NCBI RefSeq assembly: GCF_937941905.1
Contig: NZ_CALDGS010000047.1
Coordinates: 1-6,497 of the forward strand
Length of the DNA stretch: 6,497 nt
Reading direction: 5' to 3'
Source of the DNA: an uncultured Mycolicibacterium sp.
GTDB taxonomy: Bacteria > Actinomycetota > Actinomycetes > Mycobacteriales > Mycobacteriaceae
In this document: in pieces, positions 1 to 5,280 of the stretch
How positions within the stretch are numbered: position 1 is the first letter of the stretch
Layout of the letters: every line of letters begins with the position of its first letter
Program-made: the position numbers and the translations under genes
The notes under the pieces: generated by a model
What the model was told of the DNA's origin: nothing
Databases searched by the model: none
The model's input: the letters and a program-made list of their open reading frames with translations, nothing else

Positions 1-10
1 AGTCCATCAT
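1..10 (-). CDS. Start of the next downstream gene (partial)
   Basis: An ATG on the - strand at 10-8 overlaps the TGA stop (9-7) of the DUF58 gene as ATGA, and a second ATG follows at 7-5. Only three codons (Met-Met-Asp) are visible. In M. tuberculosis the gene after the DUF58 gene encodes a membrane-anchored VWA-domain protein (Rv1481), which commonly completes MoxR/DUF58/VWA gene sets, so that is the expected product. The 4-bp overlap fits translational coupling, but identity rests on gene order alone. The second ATG could equally be the true start. Confidence 0.4.
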
Positions 11-957
11 CGGCCTCCGGCCTGGGCGCCCCGGCGCCGGGCGAGCACGAACCGCACCACGTCGGCGATCCAGTCCCGGTCGGTGCGCAGGCTCAGCAGC
101 GGGGTGTCGCAGCGGCGCAGCGTGCGGGCCACCTCGGCGCGGTGCGCGGCGGCGGCCGCCTCGAAGTCGTGGCGCAGCTTGGCGTCGATGGTGAACTCGC
201 GCACCACCCCGGTCTCCGGGTCCTGCAGCACCACGTCGCCCACCTCGGGCAACTCCACGTCGCGCGGGTCGAGGATCTCCACCGCGAGCACCTCGTGGCG
301 GGCCGCGACGGCGCGCAGCGGGCGCATCCAGTCGATCGGCCCGAGGAAGTCGCTGATGATCACGGCCATGCCGCGGCGGCGCTCCGGCCGGCGCAGCGCG
401 TCGATCGCGGCGGCCAGGTCGCCGCGCACCCCGACCGGGGCGGGTGGACTGGTGGCGATGGCGCGCAGCAGCTCGCGCTCGTGCATCCGCCCGGACAGCG
501 CCGGCACCCGCCGGGTCGTCTCGCCGTTGGCGATGATCGCGCCGATCCGGTTGCCGCCGCCGCTGTTGAGGTAGGTGACGGCGGCCGCGGCGGCCACCGC
601 CAGGTCGCGCTTCTCGCAGCGGGCGGTGCCGAAGTCCAGGCTGGCCGACATGTCGACCACCAGCCAGGTCTCCAGCTCCCGGTCGGCGATCATCTGGCGC
701 ACGTGCGGGACGGTGGTGCGGGCGGTGACCGACCAGTCCATCCGGCGCACGTCGTCGCCGGGTTCGTAGATGCGCGACTCCCCCGGCTCCGAACCGGGCC
801 CGGGCAGCAGACCCTGGTGGTTGCCCTGCAGCACCCCGTCGAGCTTGCGCCGGACGGTCAGTTCGAGCTTGCGCAGCGCCGCCGTCAGCTCGTGGTCACT
901 GATCTGCCCGCGGTGCAGCGCCGGCGGATCAGTGTCGCGGCGAGCCCGCGTGGTCAC
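7..957 (-). CDS. DUF58 / VWA-like protein, MoxR partner (Rv1480 family)
   Basis: This 316-residue protein closely resembles M. tuberculosis Rv1480 (about 317 aa). The DUF58 signature PGDDVRRMDW lies at residues 66-75. It is followed by a von Willebrand A-like beta strand with the metal-site motif DMSAS (D102, S104, S106) and a later acidic loop SDF (D203), so a MIDAS-type metal site is plausible. I see no signal peptide and no clear membrane span, so it is probably cytoplasmic. Start: the reading frame stays open far upstream through moxR1, but homology begins at GTG 957-955 (VTTRARRDTDPPAL). That GTG shares bases with the moxR1 TGA (956-954) as GTGA, implying translational coupling. DUF58 proteins are typical partners of MoxR AAA+ ATPases, probably acting as substrate adaptors in assembly or folding of envelope or metal proteins; the precise function here is unknown. 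Confidence 0.92.
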   Translation of the reverse strand: MTTRARRDTDPPALHRGQISDHELTAALRKLELTVRRKLDGVLQGNHQGLLPGPGSEPGESRIYEPGDDVRRMDWSVTARTTVPHVRQMIADRELETWLVVDMSASLDFGTARCEKRDLAVAAAAAVTYLNSGGGNRIGAIIANGETTRRVPALSGRMHERELLRAIATSPPAPVGVRGDLAAAIDALRRPERRRGMAVIISDFLGPIDWMRPLRAVAARHEVLAVEILDPRDVELPEVGDVVLQDPETGVVREFTIDAKLRHDFEAAAAAHRAEVARTLRRCDTPLLSLRTDRDWIADVVRFVLARRRGAQAGGR

Positions 958-2105
958 CGACCACCGGCCGCACCGGCGGCCGCCGGGACCACGGGCGGAA
1001 CCGAATGCCCTTGCGCCGGAACGGCATTCACCTGCGGCAGGGCGACGGTCTGCAGGATCCGGTTGATCACCGTCTCCGGCGAGACCTCGTCGGCCAGCGC
1101 ATCGTAGGTCAGCACCAGCCGGTGCCGCAGCACGTCCGGGATGACCTCGACGACGTCCTGCGGGATGACGTAGTCGCGGCCGCGCACCAGCGCCAGCGCC
1201 CGGGCCGCGGAGATGATGCCCAGCGAGGCGCGCGGCGAGGCGCCGTAGGCGATCCAGGCCTTGGCGTCGGGCATGCCGAACTGCTCGGGGTGGCGGGTCG
1301 CGGTGACGATCCGCACCACGTAGTCGACCAGCGCGTGGTGCACGAAGGTGTTGGCCGCGACGTCCTGCAGCCGCAGCAGGTCGGCCGTGGTGAGGATCTG
1401 CTTGGGTTCCGGCGGCTTGACGCCCATCCGGTAGATGATCTCCCGCTCCTCCTCCGGCGACGGGTAGTCGATGACGAGCTTGAACAGGAAGCGGTCGCGC
1501 TGGGCCTCCGGCAGCGGGTAGACGCCCTCCTGCTCGATCGGGTTCTGGGTCGCCATCACCAGGAACGGCTGCGGCAGCGGGAAGGTCTTGCCGCCGATCG
1601 AGATCTTGCGCTCGGCCATGACCTCCAGCAGGGCCGACTGCACCTTGGCCGGGGCCCGGTTGATCTCGTCGGCGAGCAGGAAGTTGACCACCACCGGGCC
1701 GAGCTCGATGTCGAACTCCTCCTTGCCCTGCCGGTAGATGCGGGTGCCGATGATGTCGGTGGGCACCAGGTCGGGGGTGAACTGGATGCGCGCGAAGGTG
1801 CCGCCGACGACCTTGGCGAAGGTCTCCACCGCCAGCGTCTTGGCCACGCCGGGCACGCCCTCGAGCAGCACGTGCCCCTTGGCGAGCAGGCCGACCAGCA
1901 TGCGCTCGACGAGCCGGTCCTGGCCGACGATGACCCGCTTGACCTCGAACACCGCCCGTTCCAGGGCGTTCACCTCGGCCTGCAGGCCGCCGCCGTTGGT
2001 GGCGGCCGCGGCGGGCGGGGCGGCATGGGTGCCGGCCGGATACCCCGGTGCCGGGCCCTGGCCGGTGTACCCGGCGCCCTGCGGCGCCCCACTCGGTGAC
2101 GTCAT
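954..2105 (-). CDS. moxR1: MoxR family AAA+ ATPase MoxR1
   Basis: The 383-residue protein closely matches MoxR1 (Rv1479). Residues 1-40 are a low-complexity Gly/Pro/Ala/Tyr-rich tail, likely disordered. The AAA+ core shows Walker A GVPGVAKT (83-90, K89 and T90), Walker B FLLADEIN (142-149, D146 and E147), sensor 1 in MATQNP (N188), an arginine finger in EAQRDRF (R205) and sensor 2 in GASPRAS (R292), so all catalytic elements are intact. The ATG at 2105 is preceded by GGAGG (2117-2113) at 7 nt, a strong ribosome site. MoxR ATPases act as chaperone-like remodelling motors with DUF58/VWA partners, and such a partner gene overlaps its 3' end. In M. tuberculosis MoxR1 was reported to bind RipA and help its Tat-dependent export, which fits the upstream ripA-ripB pair. 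The 131-bp gap from ripB leaves room for a separate promoter. Confidence 0.96.
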   Translation of the reverse strand: MTSPSGAPQGAGYTGQGPAPGYPAGTHAAPPAAAATNGGGLQAEVNALERAVFEVKRVIVGQDRLVERMLVGLLAKGHVLLEGVPGVAKTLAVETFAKVVGGTFARIQFTPDLVPTDIIGTRIYRQGKEEFDIELGPVVVNFLLADEINRAPAKVQSALLEVMAERKISIGGKTFPLPQPFLVMATQNPIEQEGVYPLPEAQRDRFLFKLVIDYPSPEEEREIIYRMGVKPPEPKQILTTADLLRLQDVAANTFVHHALVDYVVRIVTATRHPEQFGMPDAKAWIAYGASPRASLGIISAARALALVRGRDYVIPQDVVEVIPDVLRHRLVLTYDALADEVSPETVINRILQTVALPQVNAVPAQGHSVPPVVPAAAGAAGGR

Positions 2106-2236
2106 GCGCGATCCTCCACGTTGCTTCTCGACGCTGTCGGATGCGCCGCTGCGGGCGCACCCGCTGTCAACTATTCCAGGCAGCTCGGCTTCCGTCGACG
2201 CTGCCCGGGCCGGTTCGGCGTCCGTTCAGGAAGGTC
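2106..2236 (-). promoter_or_regulatory. ripB-moxR1 intergenic region with candidate promoter and repeats
   Basis: Non-coding spacer upstream of moxR1. On the - strand it has a perfect TTGACA (2170-2165), but at 16-19 bp spacing I find no good TANNNT -10, so a promoter is only possible. GACAGCG occurs twice (2168-2162 and 2138-2132), 30 bp apart. CAGCGTCGA occurs twice (2203-2195 and 2136-2128). A 6-bp GC stem (2142-2147 with 2154-2159, 6-nt loop) lies between the GACAGCG copies. It lacks a following T run, so it is not a standard intrinsic terminator. A longer-looped stem, GGCAGC 2179-2184 with GCTGCC 2200-2205, is also possible. Read-through from ripB remains the simplest route of moxR1 expression. 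Confidence 0.3.
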
Positions 2237-2947
2237 TCAGGATTCGATGATGCGCACCGCGTAGGGCTGCAGCCCCGCGGTGCGCACCGGGCTGACGGTG
2301 ACCTTGCCCGCACTGCCGGACGACTCCAGCATGCGGCCGTTGCCGAGGTAGATCGCCACGTGCTGGCTGCCGCCCGGGCCCCAGAACAGCAGGTCGCCGC
2401 GCTTGGCCTGGTTCACCGGCACCTTGCGGCCGACGTTGTACTGGTCGCCGGAGTACTTCGGGATGAGCACCCCCACCCCGGCGAAGGCGTACTGGGTGAA
2501 GCCCGAGCAGTCGAAGCCGACGGTGCCGGCGCCGGAGTCCACCCCGCGGCTGGGCCCGTTGGGTTTGCCGCCGCCCCACGAGTAGGGCACGCCCAGCTGC
2601 GAGCCGCCGCGCCGGATGACGTACTCAATGGCCTGCGCGCCGCGCACCCGGCCGGGTGCGACCGAGGCGACCGGGGTGCCGCCCAGGCCGATGCTGGCCA
2701 GGAACTTGCGGCCGAGGTCCATGGTGATCTGGGTGGCCTGCGCGGTGGCCGCCAGCGAGGCGTTGGCGATGGCGATCGGGTCACCGGGCGCGCCGGCACT
2801 GGGCACCTTGGGCAGGGTCGGGTCCCACTCACCGTCGTCGGGGGCCGCCCCGGCCGGGCCGGCCAGGCCGAGGGCGAGCACCGCCCCGGCGATCGCGGTG
2901 ACGATCGTCAGGGCGGCTCGGGAGCGTCGGAACTTCTTGGCAGCCAA
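2237..2947 (-). CDS. ripB: NlpC/P60 peptidoglycan endopeptidase RipB
   Basis: This 236-residue secreted cell-wall hydrolase is homologous to RipB (Rv1478, about 241 aa). It cleaves within peptidoglycan peptide stems (D-Glu to meso-diaminopimelate bond in this family) outside the membrane. Residues 1-35 are a signal peptide: KKFRRSR, then a hydrophobic run 11-30, then a likely cut near AGAA (32-35). The pre-domain block WDPTLP...GDPIAI (41-60) is shared with RipA. The NlpC/P60 domain (about 103-236) has the triad C147 (FDCSG), H196 (SQHV) and E208 (LES), with spacings of +49 and +61 as in RipA. There is no coiled coil. Start: TTG 2947, with GGAG (2955-2952) 4 nt upstream; no in-frame ATG or GTG lies between it and the ripA stop. 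Only 10 bp separate the two genes, so they are surely co-transcribed. The signal peptide has an RR pair. Confidence 0.95.
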   Translation of the reverse strand: MAAKKFRRSRAALTIVTAIAGAVLALGLAGPAGAAPDDGEWDPTLPKVPSAGAPGDPIAIANASLAATAQATQITMDLGRKFLASIGLGGTPVASVAPGRVRGAQAIEYVIRRGGSQLGVPYSWGGGKPNGPSRGVDSGAGTVGFDCSGFTQYAFAGVGVLIPKYSGDQYNVGRKVPVNQAKRGDLLFWGPGGSQHVAIYLGNGRMLESSGSAGKVTVSPVRTAGLQPYAVRIIES

Positions 2948-2957
2948 GGCACTCCGC

Positions 2958-4367
2958 TCAGTACTCGATGTATCGGACGACGTAGGGGGTCATCCCGCTG
3001 GTGCGCACCGGCGAGATCTTGACGTGCGAGCCGGTGTAGGGCGCCTCGATCATCTGCCCGTTGCCCAGGTAGATGGTCACGTGCTGGCTGCCGCCCGGCC
3101 CGTAGAAGATCACGTCGCCGCGGCGCATCTGCGCGGCCGGGATCTTGCGGCCCAGGTTGTACTGCGAGCCCGAGTAGTGCGGCAGCTTGATGCCCACCCC
3201 GGCGAACGCGTAGAGCACCAGCCCGGAGCAGTCGAAGCCGACGGTGTTGGCGCCGTGGTCGATGCCGCGGCTGGGCCCGGCGGCGTTGCCACCGCCCCAG
3301 GAGTACGGCACGCCGATCTGCGACATGGCCCGGGAGATGACGACCTCGACGGCCTGGCGGCCGTAGACCCGCGGGATGGCGCCGTTGGTGTAGCCGGTCG
3401 GGGTGGGCAGCAACCCGAGCCGCTGCATGAACCGCTTGCCGAGGTCCGCGGTGACCTGCGCGGAGGTGGCGGCGATGTTGAGCACCGCGTTGATGATCGC
3501 GATCGGGTCGCCGCTGACGAAGGCGCTCGGGATGGCCGGCAGCGTCGGATCCCACGGCCCGGCCCAGTTGTCCTGGCCGCCGGCGGGCTGCGGGGCGCGG
3601 TCCCACTGCCCGCCGTTGGCCGCGCCCTGCGGGGCGGGCGCGACCTGGCCGGCCTGTTGGGCGATCGGCGCGGCGACCGGCCGGATCTCGTTGAGCCGGG
3701 CCTGTGCGGCGGCGCGTTCGGCGGCCAGCCGGTCGAGCTCGGCCTGCTCGGCGGCGAAGGTCTCTTGGGCCTGCCGCAGCGCGTCGACGGCGGCCTGCTG
3801 GCTGGCCTCGGCGGCGGCGAGCGCCTCGTCGGCCTTCTGCTTGGCCAGCCGGGCCGCGGACTCCTTGTTGACCTGCTCGGTGCGGGCCCGCTGCAGGTCG
3901 GCCATCACCCGCTGGGCGCTGACGGCCAGGGTCTGGCCGGCCGCGGCGGTGTGCAGGATGTCGGCCGGGTCGGCGGCGGTCAGGTAGGACGCGGACGGGC
4001 CGTGGATGTAGGTCGCGGCGGCGAAGGTGTCGAAGCGGCGCTGCGCGGCGGCGATGGCCGCGTCGGCCTCCTGCACGCCGCGGCGGGTGGCCTCGAGCTC
4101 GCGCTGCGCGGCCGCGGCGGCCTCACGGGCCTGTTCGACGTCGACGATCGCCTTGTTGACCGCCTCCTGCTGCTGCTGCACGCGGGCACCGAGGTCCTGC
4201 AGCTGCTGGTTGACGTCGGCCACCCGGGCGACCAGCGTGGCGATCTCGTTCCCGGGGTCGGCGTGTGCGCGACCGCCACCCCCGGACAGCACGGACGTTG
4301 CGAGGGTCATCCCGACAATGACCGCCACGGCAGCAAATGCGCGTGAGGTGCGTCCCATTCGACTCAT
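2958..4367 (-). CDS. ripA: NlpC/P60 peptidoglycan endopeptidase RipA (resuscitation-promoting factor interacting protein)
   Basis: This 469-residue protein is close in length to RipA of M. tuberculosis (472 aa), the D,L-endopeptidase that splits septal peptidoglycan with RpfB and RpfE. Order: signal peptide 1-36 with a likely cut after RAHA (A36); long Ala/Gln/Glu-rich coiled coil about 40-115 and 150-228; Pro/Ala/Gly/Gln linker about 229-270; pre-domain block from W272 (WDPTLPAIPSA...GDPIAI); NlpC/P60 domain about 333-469. The triad is C380 (FDCSG), H429 (SQHV) and E441 (IEAP). In family structures the coiled coil and the segment before the domain restrain activity until proteolysis, and the layout here supports that. 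The signal peptide has no adjacent arginines. Start: ATG 4367 has AGGAG only 2 nt upstream, whereas the in-frame ATG 4358 has it 11 nt upstream; both leave a usable signal peptide. Confidence 0.97.
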   Translation of the reverse strand: MSRMGRTSRAFAAVAVIVGMTLATSVLSGGGGRAHADPGNEIATLVARVADVNQQLQDLGARVQQQQEAVNKAIVDVEQAREAAAAAQRELEATRRGVQEADAAIAAAQRRFDTFAAATYIHGPSASYLTAADPADILHTAAAGQTLAVSAQRVMADLQRARTEQVNKESAARLAKQKADEALAAAEASQQAAVDALRQAQETFAAEQAELDRLAAERAAAQARLNEIRPVAAPIAQQAGQVAPAPQGAANGGQWDRAPQPAGGQDNWAGPWDPTLPAIPSAFVSGDPIAIINAVLNIAATSAQVTADLGKRFMQRLGLLPTPTGYTNGAIPRVYGRQAVEVVISRAMSQIGVPYSWGGGNAAGPSRGIDHGANTVGFDCSGLVLYAFAGVGIKLPHYSGSQYNLGRKIPAAQMRRGDVIFYGPGGSQHVTIYLGNGQMIEAPYTGSHVKISPVRTSGMTPYVVRYIEY

Positions 4368-4369
4368 GT

Positions 4370-4374
4370 CTCCT
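4370..4374 (-). promoter_or_regulatory. ripA ribosome binding site (ambiguous start)
   Basis: AGGAG on the - strand is the only good Shine-Dalgarno match near ripA. It sits 2 nt before ATG 4367 and 11 nt before the in-frame ATG 4358. Neither spacing is ideal (5-9 nt is usual). The protein may start at Met4 (MGRTSRAF), shortening the positively charged region by three residues. Start choice does not alter the hydrophobic core or the mature protein. Confidence 0.55.
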
Positions 4375-4385
4375 ACGGCTCATCG

Positions 4386-4405
4386 CGAATGTGCGTCCAC
4401 ATTCG
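4386..4405 (-). promoter_or_regulatory. Perfect inverted repeat / hairpin in the ripA leader
   Basis: Arms CGAATGTG (4386-4393) and CACATTCG (4398-4405) are perfectly complementary around a 4-nt centre. In the ripA transcript this would be an 8-bp stem with a GACG loop, ending 11 nt before the AGGAG ribosome site. It could be an RNA element affecting translation or stability, or a DNA operator for a dimeric regulator. There is no T run after it, so it is not an ordinary terminator. It does not match the CRP consensus (TGTGA...TCACA). Confidence 0.5.
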
Positions 4406-4484
4406 TTGGCCACCTTTGCGCAGGAGTCACATGGACCACAGCGACAACTAAAGGCACCGACTGCACCGTAAGACACTGCAGCCG

Positions 4485-4537
4485 CTAAGGAAACTTAGGT
4501 AACAAACTACAAGTTTGTAATTGAAAAGACTGTTACC
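4485..4537 (-). promoter_or_regulatory. AT-rich ripA control region with nested dyads and candidate promoter
   Basis: This stretch is markedly AT-richer than its surroundings and holds three inverted repeats: CTAAG/CTTAG (4485-4489, 4494-4498); ACAAACT/AGTTTGT (4502-4508, 4512-4518; 3-nt centre); GGTAACA/TGTTACC (4498-4504, 4531-4537). On the - strand a TANNNT hexamer TAAGTT (4497-4492) has TTACAA (4520-4515) 17 bp upstream as a weak -35. That would start ripA RNA near 4485 with a leader of about 118 nt. In mycobacteria ripA is a reported target of the MtrA response regulator, and the GTAAC cores resemble actinobacterial MtrA half-sites as I remember them. The regulator assignment is inference. 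Confidence 0.4.
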
Positions 4538-4557
4538 GAACGGTGATCCGCGTTCGG
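4524..4557 (-). terminator. Candidate terminator after the Rv1476-family gene
   Basis: Starting 3 nt after the TGA of the upstream gene, 7-bp perfect arms (4557-4551 and 4542-4536, CCGAACG/CGTTCGG) can form a stem with an 8-nt loop. Eight bases further on is a TCTTTTC stretch (4529-4523). The T tract is short and displaced, so termination may be partial. Its position implies that ripA has its own promoter and is not simply a read-through product. Confidence 0.5.
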
Positions 4558-4559
4558 CG

Positions 4560-5117
4560 TCAGCCCTGGTCGGCGCCTTCCGGGCGCTCCGGGGCAGTCG
4601 GCTGCTCGGGGCCCGCGAAGGCCCGCTTGGCACGCACCTGCAGCACCCGGGTGAGCACCGTCGCGGCGGCCACGAGCACCACCAGCAGGATGGTCCAGGC
4701 CGTCCACGGGAAGTCCGGCTTGGTGATCTCAGCAACGAAGTTCTGGGCCGAGACCACCGGGTCGCCGGTCTCGGCGTAGTCCTCGCCGTGCTCGAGGGTG
4801 ACCCGGTCGAAGTGGCGGCTGTAGGTGCCGGCGAAGGACGGGCTTATCGCCAGCACGGTGGCGTCCGGGTAGACCATGCCCACCTCGGTGGCGATGTCGC
4901 GCAGCGGGGTGTCGATGGGCGGGTTGTGCGGGATGACGACGATCTTGAGGTCGATGCCCTGCTCGGCGGCCTGCCGCACCACCTCGCGCAGCGCCTCGAC
5001 GTCGGCGCCCTCCGGGGCGCTCACCCCGTCGTCGGCGACGTCGGCGAGCACCTGCTCCATGTCGACGTCGGGCGGGATGAAGCCGGGCAGGAAGGGAACG
5101 ACGTGCGGTGCGCTCAC
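4560..5117 (-). CDS. Rv1476-family membrane protein
   Basis: This 185-residue protein matches the conserved mycobacterial Rv1476 family, which always sits between acn and ripA in the genomes I recall. No function is established. Residues 1-135 form a soluble alpha/beta-looking domain with conserved-looking blocks GIDLKIVVIPHNPPIDTPL (54-72) and the region around VLAISPS (88-94). One hydrophobic span follows (about 138-160), then a basic RVLQVRAKR segment (157-165) and a Pro/Glu-rich tail. There is no N-terminal signal peptide. The order of elements loosely recalls TPM (TLP18.3/Psb32/MOLO-1) domains, but this is only a fold guess. The GTG start at 5117 has AGGA only 1 nt upstream, too close for normal use, yet a promoter placed for leaderless initiation exists. 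No alternative upstream start is visible in frame for at least 50 bp. A terminator-like hairpin follows the stop. Confidence 0.88.
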   Translation of the reverse strand: MSAPHVVPFLPGFIPPDVDMEQVLADVADDGVSAPEGADVEALREVVRQAAEQGIDLKIVVIPHNPPIDTPLRDIATEVGMVYPDATVLAISPSFAGTYSRHFDRVTLEHGEDYAETGDPVVSAQNFVAEITKPDFPWTAWTILLVVLVAAATVLTRVLQVRAKRAFAGPEQPTAPERPEGADQG

Positions 5118-5125
5118 GTCCTGAA

Positions 5126-5154
5126 AAGGTACGCGATGAGTGGGCCGATGTCGG
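5126..5154 (-). promoter_or_regulatory. Candidate promoter of the Rv1476-family gene (leaderless)
   Basis: On the - strand CCGACA (5154-5149; four of six match TTGACA) is separated by exactly 17 bp from TACCTT (5131-5126; a TANNNT -10). Eight bases lie between the -10 and GTG 5117, so transcription could begin at or within two bases of the start codon. Leaderless messages are common in mycobacteria, and this would explain the poorly placed Shine-Dalgarno. An odd palindrome CGGGT-A-ACCCG (5152-5162) overlaps the -35 and could be an operator. Confidence 0.45.
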
Positions 5155-5213
5155 GTAACCCGGGGGTGTGACCTGCGGTGCGGCGGATCCGGCGAACCGG
5201 CCCACCCGCGTTG

Positions 5214-5229
5214 CAGGACAAGCGTACTG
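5214..5229. promoter_or_regulatory. Putative AcnR operator upstream of acn
   Basis: The 16-bp sequence CAGGACAAGCGTACTG is an imperfect inverted repeat. It fits the AcnR binding motif CAGNACnnncGTACTG that I remember from work on the aconitase gene of Corynebacterium glutamicum, at every specified position. It overlaps the TG of the extended -10 of acn, where a TetR-type repressor would block RNA polymerase. In mycobacteria the acnR homologue lies downstream of acn, outside this window. Confidence 0.7.
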
Positions 5230-5236
5230 TTAGAGT
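5228..5236 (+). promoter_or_regulatory. Candidate acn promoter, extended -10
   Basis: TGTTAGAGT contains a TG-N extension directly before TAGAGT, which fits TANNNT. No good -35 lies at 17-18 bp (GCGTTG is the sequence there), which is tolerable with an extended -10. Transcription would begin near 5243, giving a leader of about 48 nt. That leader can form a 6-bp CGCCGC/GCGGCG stem (5243-5248 with 5263-5268). Confidence 0.5.
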
Positions 5237-5280
5237 TGTCGACGCCGCCGACACAGCCCGTCGCGGCGAGATTCGAAGCC

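Noticed and set aside
2142..2159. A terminator between ripB and moxR1.
   Set aside because: A 6-bp GC stem with no T run downstream on the - strand and a gene starting about 37 bp later does not support a standard intrinsic terminator.
7..2160. A 717-codon open frame on the - strand covering DUF58 and all of moxR1.
   Set aside because: The upstream half is an Arg/Gly/Pro-rich shadow of moxR1 caused by high GC. Protein homology to the DUF58 family begins only at GTG 957, so there is no fusion gene.
4167..4178. A (CTG)4 microsatellite in ripA.
   Set aside because: Four units coding four Gln residues in a coiled coil is ordinary in a GC-rich gene and too short to suggest phase variation.
2616..4346. 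A 576-codon open frame on the + strand antisense to ripA and ripB.
   Set aside because: Its composition mirrors the reverse strand of two clearly conserved genes; it shows no recognisable domain or ribosome site.
4386..4405. A CRP (cAMP receptor) site in the GTG...CAC palindrome.
   Set aside because: The consensus needs TGTGA-N6-TCACA; here the arms are CGAATGTG/CACATTCG with a 4-bp centre.
4494..4515. An IdeR iron box from CTTAGGTAAC.
   Set aside because: Only the first half resembles TTAGGTTAG (7 of 9); the second half of the palindrome is missing.
4368..4559. A c-di-AMP (ydaO-type) riboswitch before ripA, as found before some actinobacterial cell-wall hydrolase genes.
   Set aside because: I cannot find the conserved GAACCCG-like and AGCTAACC-like blocks or the required long-range pairing; only short hairpins are present.
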